From positions 124,001-188,000 of the IMG/VR virus record IMGVR_UViG_3300028840_005911: 64,000 nt of DNA; one strand, 5' to 3'. The position numbers and the translations under genes were made by a program. The DNA comes from a virus. Numbering within the stretch: position 1 is the stretch's first letter; each line of letters begins with the position of its first letter. Positions 42,801-51,130 of the stretch are shown piece after piece. A model generated the notes under the pieces. That model was not told the DNA's origin, did not search any database, and saw nothing but the letters and a program-made list of their open reading frames with translations.

Positions 42801-45800
42801 TTCAGACCGGTAAGGGTTCTGATGGGCTTCTCGAATATCGGAGTAGGCATTCTTTCCGCCAGTGGGAGGTGGGACCACTTGTCTCCCAGCCGTCCCTGAG
42901 GCCACGTGGTGCCTGTCACCTTGGGATCGAACAGTCCTCCCTTCTCTGGGATGATGGATCTTCCTCGACTGGTGCCCTTGAACGCCTTGCCGGCATCTTC
43001 TATGGGGCCGTTGCTCATCTTGAGAACTTCATCGTCGGTCAGTGGGGACAGCACCAAGGAGTTTCCATCCTTGGTCACATCGACCCCCATACCCTTTAGG
43101 TAGCCTTCGAACTTCTTATAGACGAACGGTATCTTCGGAGGGGGGATGGGCTCCCCATTTTGAAGAGCGAACCATACATCGTCGTTGAGATCAGACTTCA
43201 TGGTCTGCATCTCCCTGATGTTGTGCCGTGCACCATGGGCCAGCAGAGCGTACAGACCCATGGCATCCATGCTCTGACCGCTCGTCGGACCGCCACCCTT
43301 CGGGGTCAGGTTGACGTCGTACTTGTCCCGGGACCGTGCCTGAAGCTTCTTCTCCGCCACGTGGTGGAGCTTCAGGATGTACTGCTTTCCGGTCAGGACT
43401 TTCTCGTACTTCTTGTTGGTCTTCGGATCTACAAGGTCCTCGGTGTCTGACAGGCCGTGCTTCTTGAGCTCAGCCTTCATGTTCCTGACATAGTCCTTGT
43501 TGTCGGGGTCGAAGTTGTCCGCGACATAAGGCTTGCCGGTCTTCTCAGCTATCTTGGATGCGGCAGTCTCGAGTACCTGGCCGAGGTTCATTCTGCTGGG
43601 GATACCAGTCTGGTTGAGCAGGACCTCCATGTGGTTGCCGTCTTTATCCTGCGGCATCTCTCGGTCGGGGATGATGGCGGTGATGATGCCCTTGTTGGCA
43701 CTCCTGCCCACGATCTTGTCACCAATGATTGCCGGAGAGTCGGCGCGGAGATAGACGTTAGTTTGCTTCCCGTGCTTCACTACCTTTACCACCTTAGCCG
43801 GGTAGTCGTGCTCCCACGTTATGGGCCTCGGCTTCACCGGGGTGATAGATTTCTTGGGGAAGAACAGGTTGAGCATCTTCTGCTCTGGGGTGATCTCTTC
43901 CACCTTCAACTGACCGACCAAGAGATCTCCCGGTTCTACTGTCTCACCGACTTTGATAACGGCATCGTCGTCCAGCTTCTTGACCTGGTCCTTGGTGTAG
44001 GCGCCTGCTGTGTGTGCGGTGAACTTCTTCTTGTCGAGGATGACATTCTTCTCGGCAGTCACCCCCTCACGATGAAGATGCTGCGAGGTGAGCTTCTCAG
44101 CTGCCGACTCTGAGATGACTATCCCGTCCTCGTAGTTGTACCCCCTGTAAGGCATGTAGGCCGTCTTGAGAGAGGTACCAAGGGCAAACTTGCCGCCCTT
44201 GGTGAAGTTCGAGTCTGCTACGACCTGACCCTTCTTGACCTCGTCGCCTTTCTTGACCAGGGGGTTGGAATTGAGGAAGCTCTTGTTCTCATTGAGCGGG
44301 AAGTTGTCGTAGAGCTGGACCTCGTAGCGCTCTCCATCCTTTCCACGAATGATTATCCCGTCGTCCTTGACCTTCTCTACCTTTCCTGACACCGGGGAGC
44401 TGTGAGAGTTGAACCTCCCAACAGCCTGTTCGAAGGTAAGGTTACCTCCGCCCTTCACCTGGACCAGAGGCTCCTCCCTATGCTTCAGGGAGACGGCCTG
44501 CTCAGCCTGCTTTGAAGCCATCATGGCCCTGGTACCTTGGGTGTTCTGCAGGAATGGAATCATATTGGCAGAAAAGTCGAACATCCCCTTCGAAGACTCG
44601 AGGATGTAGTCTACCTGCCCTGGCACCAAAACAGAGATGTTCCCCTCCCTATCAGAGACCTTCACCTCTTTCTCCCTGGGGACAGGTTGGCCCCCAACCC
44701 ACTTGTACTGGTCCGGGAAGGCCAGGTTGGAGTGGAGGGCAGTGTAGGGGTCGATCTCTTCGTACTTCTGCTTCTTGGTATTGTAGGCCCGGATCTTCAG
44801 AGTGTTGCCATCCTTCTTTGCGCCCAGAGCCATCTGCAAGATGGTACCGGTTCTCTCGCTCTCCGGGGTTTGAATGCTGTCGATGAATCCGATGTGGCTG
44901 TTACTGACACCTTGCGCCTCCAAAGTTAAGGCGTGGGCGCTCATGATACCGTGCTCACCTCCAATTGTGGTCTTCCTGTTGCCATTCAGGAACCCCATCG
45001 GGTTGAGCTGCTCTGGTCTCTCAGAGATGACTGAGTTGGTGAAGAACCTCTTGATCTGACCTCCGAATAGCTCCGGGTTGACTACGGTCCGCACCTTGTT
45101 CGACTTATCGACTACGGTCTGCAGTTTCCCCGATATCTTCCTGCGGACATCCTTACTGAGCCTCTCGGTGAGAAGGTCCTCAGTGGAGTAGACATCCTTG
45201 AACTCGAGGGAGTCTCTATCGTCTGGCTCATCTTCCTGCCTCGAGACCTTGAGGATCTTGTGTGACCCGGTAAGGAGCGCCTCGCCTGTTACCTTGTTGA
45301 AAGGTTTACCGAGGGTGATCTTCGTGGAGTCCGGCCTGAGAGCTGTACCATCGAAGGCCTCAATGATCTTTTTCTGTGCCTCCTTCAAGTCGGTAGGGGC
45401 TTTCCCAGTGATGGCGCGGTACATCTTACGGATGTCGTTCTCAGGTTTTGCGGCCCTGTTGGCGGTCAGAAGCTCCTTACCCCACCTCTTCTCGATGTCA
45501 TCATCGGATACCCCCAAGGTCTTCAAGATAGGGTACAGACCGATTGACGAGCCACCGTATTTGATGCTCATCTTTTTGGTCTCGGGGCTGAACTCCATCG
45601 AGAACCCGCGCCCTTCCACGCCCTTGGCAAGGTTCCACTGAGAGGCGAGCTCACCGTTCTCCTTGATCCTGGTATAGACCCCGGACTTCAAACGCAGTTG
45701 GTTGGCCACCTGCCATTCATTGCCATCCACGATGTAGGTATACCGGCGGGTGATCTTGGGGATGCTCCCCACGTTTACAGTCTGTCTGTCCTTGATCTTA

Positions 45801-46036
45801 CCGGTCTTGTTGTCCACCAGAGAGACGTCTGCACGGATTGGTACCGTCCATGACCTGCCCTTTACCTTCGCATCTGTCTGGGTACGGATGTCGTCGATGT
45901 CCTTGTTGTCGTCCACCCACACCTTGTGGGCCACGACCGTGTTCTTTGCGCCCTTGACCGGGAAGTATTCCTCTACGGTCTTGGACATCCGGTCCTTGAG
46001 AACATTGAACGCACTTTCAGGGTGGATGTAGGCCAT
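39845..46036 (-). CDS. single-chain DNA-directed RNA polymerase, beta and beta' fused (2063 aa)
   Basis: Residues 1 to about 1020 correspond to bacterial beta: GGEHGIMSAHALTLEAQG and IQTPESERTG (rifampicin region, about 360-397), GYNYEDGIVISE near 635, GRSANKG near 777 and GIPSRMNLGQVLET near 805. Residues from about 1021 correspond to beta': EKGGLFDPKVTG, IPVLPPAMRPV, NIIGRRQDMSARG near 1262, LHKYGLQAFRPVL, the catalytic DFDGD at D1375-D1379, and a C-terminal KCAHGEGLCSKCYG zinc site. The trigger-loop entry GVIASQAMGEP lies near 1799. The N-terminal beta' zinc finger is missing. No alpha, omega or sigma gene is seen. AAGGAG precedes the ATG. The gene lies inside the structural block, so packaging in the virion is possible but inferred. 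Confidence 0.97.
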   Translation of the reverse strand: MAYIHPESAFNVLKDRMSKTVEEYFPVKGAKNTVVAHKVWVDDNKDIDDIRTQTDAKVKGRSWTVPIRADVSLVDNKTGKIKDRQTVNVGSIPKITRRYTYIVDGNEWQVANQLRLKSGVYTRIKENGELASQWNLAKGVEGRGFSMEFSPETKKMSIKYGGSSIGLYPILKTLGVSDDDIEKRWGKELLTANRAAKPENDIRKMYRAITGKAPTDLKEAQKKIIEAFDGTALRPDSTKITLGKPFNKVTGEALLTGSHKILKVSRQEDEPDDRDSLEFKDVYSTEDLLTERLSKDVRRKISGKLQTVVDKSNKVRTVVNPELFGGQIKRFFTNSVISERPEQLNPMGFLNGNRKTTIGGEHGIMSAHALTLEAQGVSNSHIGFIDSIQTPESERTGTILQMALGAKKDGNTLKIRAYNTKKQKYEEIDPYTALHSNLAFPDQYKWVGGQPVPREKEVKVSDREGNISVLVPGQVDYILESSKGMFDFSANMIPFLQNTQGTRAMMASKQAEQAVSLKHREEPLVQVKGGGNLTFEQAVGRFNSHSSPVSGKVEKVKDDGIIIRGKDGERYEVQLYDNFPLNENKSFLNSNPLVKKGDEVKKGQVVADSNFTKGGKFALGTSLKTAYMPYRGYNYEDGIVISESAAEKLTSQHLHREGVTAEKNVILDKKKFTAHTAGAYTKDQVKKLDDDAVIKVGETVEPGDLLVGQLKVEEITPEQKMLNLFFPKKSITPVKPRPITWEHDYPAKVVKVVKHGKQTNVYLRADSPAIIGDKIVGRSANKGIITAIIPDREMPQDKDGNHMEVLLNQTGIPSRMNLGQVLETAASKIAEKTGKPYVADNFDPDNKDYVRNMKAELKKHGLSDTEDLVDPKTNKKYEKVLTGKQYILKLHHVAEKKLQARSRDKYDVNLTPKGGGPTSGQSMDAMGLYALLAHGARHNIREMQTMKSDLNDDVWFALQNGEPIPPPKIPFVYKKFEGYLKGMGVDVTKDGNSLVLSPLTDDEVLKMSNGPIEDAGKAFKGTSRGRSIIPEKGGLFDPKVTGTTWPQGRLGDKWSHLPLAERMPTPIFEKPIRTLTGLKAKDFQGLLEGTKDVDGKTGAPVIVDLLKKVDVDKDLKTLEGKVKDLRGAKLDEANKKIKYLRALKKAELNPVEAYTSSMIPVLPPAMRPVSIMDNGNINYDDLNGLYKGIGKVNDQLRDFPKGLPEEERHKLVSSLYDGMRALALTGKTQYGRQLSGIASTLGGESGGKSPKEAFFQKNIIGRRQDMSARGTIVPEPSLALDEVGLPRKAAMEIYKPFVSANLVRMGYTPGEALDKIRTNSSIAIRALENVVKDRPVMMKRDPVLHKYGLQAFRPVLTEGRAIKVNPLVTSGFGGDFDGDTMSAFVPVSQQAVDETVKMMPSNNLFSPSTGLLMYTPRQEAMLGLYKLTETGKRTGKVYDTAADAARAVQKGEIAETDLIKIRELSKLSELEKLGAPAKETTVARLMLYQALPEDLRDEKLLTDKKTVLDKKTLHDLLSRVASEDLKSFSGTAGRYKDLGNFYSTGLSVGLDDFVADTRYRDLRLGRADKDAKSAKRRISNKARLEKELAKIYANAAKDISDRGKAQLDRSQNRMYDWIRSGARGNWNQFKQIVFGPTLVVDSKGEPVLTPINKSFSEGLDVGSYWASMHGARMGIIGRTKQTKDPGFMSKKMMNITMNQMVTSDDCGTAKGIALSINDRDALGRFTAKDVNLGSKVGKDKGVIPAGTLVDMDLINRLKNNKIREIPVRTPLKCAHGEGLCSKCYGLGPDGQVYPKGTNLGVIASQAMGEPMSQLSMSAFHEGSIVGAKSTTAGNQFKRIEQLLEFPKTLPGAATLSQSSGKVRKIEKDPAGGHNVYVEDKRHFVPSRRELTVRRGAEVKKGDALSTGPKNPLELLPLTNIGTVQRYITDEVKGVYDAVSPVKRRNIETFVRSLTNLSQVVDPGDHPEYLRGDLAPTSKIRSYNSVEGAKKPVKYHPVLRGTAVLSQDMHQDWLARMQATNLKKTVLDASAEGWKSMLHGTHPIPGMAYGKEFSDGTPEEPWLY

Positions 46037-46162
46037 GCCATCTCCTTAACCGGCGCTGCGTGGCACCTCGAAGACTCAACACGCCATAAATTCTACGAGA
46101 TTTCTCGGTATAAGAGAAGTGTATAGGAGAGTCATACTACTTTTCTTCAGACGAAAGGAGGT

Positions 46163-46303
46163 ATGCGAGTGACTTCTGGACCGAAATCCACGGAGATTTT
46201 GGAGCACGACATCGACGATCTGTTGAGCTGCACGGAGGATGAGGAAGAAGAGATGGATGACGAAGAGAACCAACAAGAAGAAGAAGGAGAGCAAGATGGT
46301 TAA
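46163..46303 (+). CDS. small acidic protein (46 aa, or 44 from GTG 46169)
   Basis: A short gene with a strong AAAGGAGG site. The ATG at 46163 is only one base from it, so the in-frame GTG at 46169 is a likely true start. The product is mostly Glu, Asp and Gln after residue 25 and resembles acidic DNA-mimic or anti-host peptides in charge. It overlaps the next short gene by eight bases. The upstream gap 46037-46162, divergent with the polymerase gene, must hold promoters for both, but I see no convincing -35/-10 pair there. Confidence 0.55.
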   Translation: MRVTSGPKSTEILEHDIDDLLSCTEDEEEEMDDEENQQEEEGEQDG

Positions 46304-46409
46304 GCTGTTCATTTTCATGTTTCTAGCGGGGTTCTGTAAGGCGGTACTGAACATCCTCGAGGATGAGGTGGCACAATGCCATGCTGCTTCTTGTGCGGGG
46401 AGGCCGTAG
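46296..46409 (+). CDS. very small membrane-segment protein (37 aa)
   Basis: It starts MVKLFIFMFLAGFCKAVLNI, a hydrophobic helix of about 16 residues, followed by a short polar tail with three cysteines. GGAG lies eight bases before the ATG. It overlaps both neighbours (eight bases upstream, 34 downstream), which is common for coupled phage micro-genes but also lowers confidence. Possible small inner-membrane peptide. Confidence 0.4.
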   Translation: MVKLFIFMFLAGFCKAVLNILEDEVAQCHAASCAGRP

Positions 46410-46732
46410 AGGACGAAATCCTCCGACTCCAACTTGGACTGGTCCAGTACAAGAAGAGGGGTCCGATATTCCTCGCAGATACTTTTGAGGATGGGTCCGC
46501 AGTCAAGTGGATCCATCCCAAATGCGCACCTGGGTGTTACCCCCACCTCATGCGCTACGACTACTGCGCTATCTGCGGTCACCAATTCTACGAGGAAGAG
46601 TCGGCCCTCTTCATAGAAGCTGGGGAGTTCCAAGGATGGAGAAGGAGGTCGAAGTTCGACGGGGAATCCGGGGGCGTGCTGCACTACATCTGCGCAGAGG
46701 AAGAGCTTGGATTTGACCTATGGCGGGAGTGA
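46376..46732 (+). CDS. zinc-binding early protein (118 aa)
   Basis: Cysteines and histidines lie in paired groups: CCFLCGEA at the start, HPKCAPGC near residues 48-56, and CAICGHQF near 64. This is a layout typical of a treble-clef or RING-like zinc domain. The second half is acidic and aromatic. GAGGTG precedes the ATG. It lies in the plus-strand island 46163-47007, in which two neighbouring proteins have related zinc motifs. A role in binding a host protein is plausible but unproven. Confidence 0.6.
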   Translation: MPCCFLCGEAVEDEILRLQLGLVQYKKRGPIFLADTFEDGSAVKWIHPKCAPGCYPHLMRYDYCAICGHQFYEEESALFIEAGEFQGWRRRSKFDGESGGVLHYICAEEELGFDLWRE

Positions 46733-47007
46733 TACCAAAGAAGGCGGGCCCCAACAGTGTGGGGTGCGAGAACTGCGGAGAGGCATGTGAAGATGAAGTA
46801 ATCCTGTTCGTCCACATAGTAGAGGGGGAGGAGACCGAACTACCATTCTGCAGCGCCGAGTGTTGGCAAGAGTACTTCGACGTACTGCCGGCCACAGAGC
46901 TCAAAGAGAAGTATCGCGAAGAGGCGAACTTCATCTACAACCAAGTCTGTCCGGCATGCAAAGCCAGGTTCAGGAAGAGAGTGTACAAGGAGGTGAATGG
47001 GGGTTAG
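46720..47007 (+). CDS. zinc-binding early protein (95 aa)
   Basis: Three cysteine pairs are visible: CENCGEACE near residue 16, CSAECW near 44 and CPACKARF near 77, enough for one or two zinc ions. It overlaps the previous gene by 13 bases and the portal gene on the other strand by four bases. The layout CxxC-x(24)-CxxxC resembles MYM/FCS-type fingers. Function unknown. Confidence 0.6.
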   Translation: MAGVIPKKAGPNSVGCENCGEACEDEVILFVHIVEGEETELPFCSAECWQEYFDVLPATELKEKYREEANFIYNQVCPACKARFRKRVYKEVNGG

Positions 47008-50000
47008 ACCATCGCGGCTTCAGGGCCGCGTCTCGGGGGCTTATTCTCTGGAAGGGGGAGAGCGGCAGAGTTCGTATGAGCCCCGGACCTGGAATTGAGA
47101 ACTTGAACCACCAGGCTATAGAGCTGGGGATTTCCTTGACGGAGGTTCGCCAGCTCAGCCTGTTTCTGGTTATCGGGGAGAGCATCGAGCCAAGCAACAA
47201 TCCTGTTGGCTATGTCCAGCACGCTCATCTGTGGGCCGGAAGCGTCCAAAGGTGACTGGGCGGCCTCCATAGGCGGGGGCTGCTCTTCTTGAGGAACCAT
47301 ATCAGAGACAGGGGGTACCATACCCATTCGGTTGGCCATCCCCTGCTCTTGGACCATCATCTGCCCCATTGCGGCGGGGCTTGCGGCACCAGGTTGTCCG
47401 GCAGCCATCATACCCATCTGTTGCATCTGATCAGCAGCTTGTGGGTCCATGGGTGGCTGTCCGGCGGCCTGGGCCTCGAGCATGGACTTCTGTGCTCTTA
47501 GCTGGTACTTCTGGATGACCATCTGAGACTCACCCTGAATGGTGGCCTGGCCGATAGCCTGCTGTCTTTGAGCCTCGAGCATCTTGACACGCTCGTCGTC
47601 CATTCTCTTCTGCTCGGCATCGAGATCCCAGTCGGTGTCCTCCATGAGAGACCTGTCAGAGAGCTTGCCTGCCTGGTTGAGCTGCAGATGGAACGCGCTC
47701 CTCTGGAGGTCGTCTGCCATCTTGAACTTCTTATATCTCGGGGCGACCGTACGCCATCCCATGAATGCGGCGATCTTCGGGATGATGAAATGCTTAACCA
47801 TTCGGAGGCGGTCTGACTTCTCGTCCAAGAACTTGTTCTCCAGCATACGGAGGGAGACATTGGATCCCGAGAAGCTGAGGCCACCGAAGACGAGCTCAAT
47901 CGGAACACCCATTCCGGCGACGATGTGCTCGAGCCAGACACGGTACTCCTGGGAGAGGAGAAGAGCCTTGCCATCACCGCCGAGGGTCTGCTGGTTGACA
48001 GGGATAGGCATTATGGGGATGTAATTGTTGTCCAAACGCCATCTGATGAGCTCCCGCTCCATCTTGTTGCGCCAGCTCCCTAGGTTGACTGAGCTGTACA
48101 CATCTGAACTTGGCCCCGCAGACTGAGGGAACAGGATGCGAAGAGGAACTATATGTTCAACTGCTATGCTATTTTTCGTAGCTACCCCAGGGCAACAGAA
48201 GGTTGTATCCTCGGTGATCTTAAAATCGATGTAAGTGTCCTCTTCTACTTCCTCTATGGCACACACCCTGGTGGCGAAATATTCCTTCCAAAAGAATCCA
48301 CTTTTACCGGAAGTCACTTCGATGGTAGTAGCTCTGTCTTTGCTCCAAAGATCCAACATCCTGTCCTTGGACGGGCCGGTTAACATGACATGGAAATGCT
48401 CATTTCCACCTTTGATGGTTCTGCCACTGGGAAGAATACTGTCTTTAGTGGTGAAAGATCGGACGGTGGCTATACACCCTAAATGTAGACACATCCTGTA
48501 GGAATCATAGGCCAGGTCTCTACTAGAGGTAGATAGTGTGGCGGATTTTTCCCTGACATGTCCATCGGCTTCGAACAGCCCCTTCAGAAACGCAGCTTTC
48601 ACTTCGTCTGAGGCGTGCAAGATATGCTCGGGGACCTTCTTGTCTGTTGCTGTCCCAGGTACCAACCCTTTAATTATGTGTCGGGCAATAGTATTTGATA
48701 ATACGACCGGGCTCACCGCCACATTCTTTTCTTCTAAGGTGCAGTCCACTTCGAACACCCTGTGAACGGCTGATATAAGCTCTTCGGTGTAGTAACTCGG
48801 GTCATCACTTCCTATAGAGAACTCGACGTGCCGCGCACCACAGCTACCATCCCCAGCGTACCACCCAAGAATGTACCCTAGATCCTCGTCCATTTTCAGT
48901 TTGGACGGGAACCGGTTAGGTAGCCTTCCTTCTTTGGTGTACCTCTTGGCTGTCTTTTCTGGAGTAGTGTTTCCAAGCTCCTTACCGGACTCCAACCTCT
49001 CGAAAGCTTCGGCGGTCTCAAGAGAGCAGCCTGGGTAAACATAGCTGTCTGTACCCTTAATGCCGGACACCTCTGAAACATCTATCTCGGTAACGTCTGT
49101 ACGTAGCTCCCTTGGGTAAAGAACATAATCCCCTACGGAGATCTGTCCTGCGGGGCATACGTACTCCTCGTAGAGGTGAGGGTTCCTCAAGATCACCGTA
49201 GAAATCTGTTTCTCCTTCGTATCCTTTCTCCTGTTCACATCGTTCCTGCCTATAGTTAGCACAGGATGGTTTGGAGAATAGACCGATGGAAATGCCCTTA
49301 GGCCAGTAGGAGTTATTTTTACACCTATCTCGTCCTCCCTGGAATCCCTATACCACTTGTCCTCAACAGGCTGCCACCTTCCCCTGTGGGTACGAACGAT
49401 ATCCCCAACCTTCACGTCATCGGCAGTTTTCAGACCATCGATGGTCTCGATTAGGGTTTCAGGGGAGACGCACTCGTTCGCTTTTTTCAGAACCTGTAGG
49501 TAGAAGGTATCCTTGAGCACGGGGAGGATCATAGGAAGCCCCCAGCCTTTGTCCTTCTGTGCGATGCTGGGCCGCTTCATGTGGTACAGATTGTCTTTGC
49601 TGAAGAGCAGCGACTTGTTGGACTTGACAGCATCGATGAAAGGCTGCGCCACCCTCTCGATGGTCTCTTTTTTACCTAGCCGGATACCGTTGGCCAGGTT
49701 CGGGGGAAGCGTGAAGTAGTATCTGTTCTCCCCGGTGGCTTCGTTGTGCTCGATGGTGATGTACTCTGGGTTCCACCTGATGAGACGGATGTCCCGCACA
49801 GATCGGACCGGCATATCCACCACTCTGTACGGACCGTAACGGCCACAGGAGCATTCCCCTTCGAACTTGAAGTCCCTGAAGACGTACTTGGTCCTCTCCA
49901 CCTTGGTCTGCTTCCCACACGATTTGCACACGAGATACTTCTGGAACGGGAAGTGGATAGAGATAAATGCGTTACCGTAGGCGTGGTAGTCGATCCCTGT

Positions 50001-50333
50001 CTCGATCTCGAACTGCTTGAACTCGAGGATGTCGTTGAACAGGAATTCCCACTTCGTCCGTAAGGCAACGCTGTCCGAGTCGAGAATGAGATCGGTGACC
50101 GGGTACTCGGCCATCTTGTAGACGATGGCGTTGATGATCGGGTTGGTCAGGAAGTAATACCTGCACCACCTGAGCATTGCCTTGAACGAGCTCGGCAGGT
50201 AGGTGTGGGCCAGGTCGAAGAACGGAGATGGATACCTTACCGCACCAAGGGCCTCACTAGTCAGAGACCTACCACTGTTACGTGAGAACCTGAAGGACCC
50301 CGCCGGTCCGAAGTCGATTGGAGTAACACTCAT
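47004..50333 (-). CDS. portal protein precursor with intein (1109 aa; 675 aa after splicing)
   Basis: The N-extein (residues 1-287) has portal features: a helical start, then WEFLFNDILEFKQFEIETG, then DYHAYGNAFISIHFP, a four-Cys insertion (CKSCG with CSCG), and RLIRWNPEYITIEHN. The C-extein continues SIAVEHIVPLRILFPQ and ends with a Gln/Met/Pro-rich disordered tail. Residues 288-721 are an intein (separate entry). The insertion lies after NE at the conserved junction before SIAVEHI. The start overlaps the upstream gene by ATGA. The portal forms the vertex ring through which DNA enters and leaves the head. Confidence 0.9.
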   Translation of the reverse strand: MSVTPIDFGPAGSFRFSRNSGRSLTSEALGAVRYPSPFFDLAHTYLPSSFKAMLRWCRYYFLTNPIINAIVYKMAEYPVTDLILDSDSVALRTKWEFLFNDILEFKQFEIETGIDYHAYGNAFISIHFPFQKYLVCKSCGKQTKVERTKYVFRDFKFEGECSCGRYGPYRVVDMPVRSVRDIRLIRWNPEYITIEHNEATGENRYYFTLPPNLANGIRLGKKETIERVAQPFIDAVKSNKSLLFSKDNLYHMKRPSIAQKDKGWGLPMILPVLKDTFYLQVLKKANECVSPETLIETIDGLKTADDVKVGDIVRTHRGRWQPVEDKWYRDSREDEIGVKITPTGLRAFPSVYSPNHPVLTIGRNDVNRRKDTKEKQISTVILRNPHLYEEYVCPAGQISVGDYVLYPRELRTDVTEIDVSEVSGIKGTDSYVYPGCSLETAEAFERLESGKELGNTTPEKTAKRYTKEGRLPNRFPSKLKMDEDLGYILGWYAGDGSCGARHVEFSIGSDDPSYYTEELISAVHRVFEVDCTLEEKNVAVSPVVLSNTIARHIIKGLVPGTATDKKVPEHILHASDEVKAAFLKGLFEADGHVREKSATLSTSSRDLAYDSYRMCLHLGCIATVRSFTTKDSILPSGRTIKGGNEHFHVMLTGPSKDRMLDLWSKDRATTIEVTSGKSGFFWKEYFATRVCAIEEVEEDTYIDFKITEDTTFCCPGVATKNSIAVEHIVPLRILFPQSAGPSSDVYSSVNLGSWRNKMERELIRWRLDNNYIPIMPIPVNQQTLGGDGKALLLSQEYRVWLEHIVAGMGVPIELVFGGLSFSGSNVSLRMLENKFLDEKSDRLRMVKHFIIPKIAAFMGWRTVAPRYKKFKMADDLQRSAFHLQLNQAGKLSDRSLMEDTDWDLDAEQKRMDDERVKMLEAQRQQAIGQATIQGESQMVIQKYQLRAQKSMLEAQAAGQPPMDPQAADQMQQMGMMAAGQPGAASPAAMGQMMVQEQGMANRMGMVPPVSDMVPQEEQPPPMEAAQSPLDASGPQMSVLDIANRIVAWLDALPDNQKQAELANLRQGNPQLYSLVVQVLNSRSGAHTNSAALPLPENKPPRRGPEAAMV
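48171..49472 (-). mobile_element. LAGLIDADG intein inserted in the portal (434 aa)
   Basis: Self-splicing protein element. Splicing block A is CVSPETLIET (Cys1 at portal residue 288) and block B is YSPNHPVLTIG. The endonuclease carries two dodecapeptide motifs, LGYILGWYAGDGS near residue 485 and LKGLFEADGHV near 584, so it is of the LAGLIDADG type and may be active. Block F/G is DFKITED, then CCPGVATKN followed by extein Ser722. The penultimate residue is Lys in place of the usual His. The DNA looks more AT-rich than flanking portal sequence, as expected for a horizontally moving element. Confidence 0.92.
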
Positions 50334-51130
50334 CGTGCACCGTAATACTTGGCGATTGTGCCCAGCTGCTCACCAGCCTCTTCAGGCGTAGGAGCCTCCG
50401 CAGCTTGTTGTAAAGAAGCACCGGCCCTCATCCTATCCAAAATCCTGCCGGCGGCCGACCCCCCTCTATGAAGGCCATACCACAGAGCCATGGGGGCGAG
50501 CATCCCGCCCGTCCCGGTACCAAGAAGCCACCCTGCAGCTCCTCCGGTCTCCCCAAGGAGCCTCTCAATGGTTCCCCCTTCCCCTGTAGGGGTCGGTTCC
50601 TTGGCTCCTACAATACTGGGGATGGCGCCGGCGGTGAAGCCTGTGAACATACCCTTCTCCCCGACCGGGAGGTACTTCGTTGCCCGGGTCTTCCCTGTCC
50701 ACCCACGGCGAGAGAGCTCCTCAGCCAAGGCCTTGACCCGGCCGGGTCCTTGTTCCCCACGGATAATGGACATGAGGGGAGTCCCTGCAGGTTGCTGAAG
50801 GTGGCTGGCTGATTGGAGACGCAGAGCCGGAAGCTTATACCAGGGTGTCCTTGTCCCATGTGCAGTGCGGGCCAACTCACTAACCAGTTCCTTCTTCGTT
50901 CTGGGATCAGCCATGGGGGCCATACTTCTCCACCCCCTGGCCATGCCCTCGAAAGGATGCTGAACCCGGTGGGCGAGCTCTTGAAGACCACCTGCGCCAC
51001 CCTTAGCCGCCTTCCCCCTGAAGATACCCTTTAGCTTACCGACCAGTTTGGCTTTGTTTGCTGTCTTGGAGATGGACTCAGTCTCCTCGAAGAACCCGGA
51101 GAGCACAGTGTCATCTAGTGGGTGATCCAT
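50330..51130 (-). CDS. tagged late protein with glycine-rich hydrophobic region (266 aa)
   Basis: The N-terminus carries SGFFEETESISKTANKAK (a variant of the recurrent motif), followed by a basic glycine-rich region. Residues 160-230 hold hydrophobic, glycine-rich segments (MFTGFTAGAIPSIVGA and AAGWLLGTGTGGMLAPMALW) that could insert in membranes. It ends in an ATGA overlap with the portal start. The combination tag plus membrane segments again suggests a packaged and ejected protein; function not otherwise known. Confidence 0.55.
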   Translation of the reverse strand: MDHPLDDTVLSGFFEETESISKTANKAKLVGKLKGIFRGKAAKGGAGGLQELAHRVQHPFEGMARGWRSMAPMADPRTKKELVSELARTAHGTRTPWYKLPALRLQSASHLQQPAGTPLMSIIRGEQGPGRVKALAEELSRRGWTGKTRATKYLPVGEKGMFTGFTAGAIPSIVGAKEPTPTGEGGTIERLLGETGGAAGWLLGTGTGGMLAPMALWYGLHRGGSAAGRILDRMRAGASLQQAAEAPTPEEAGEQLGTIAKYYGAR

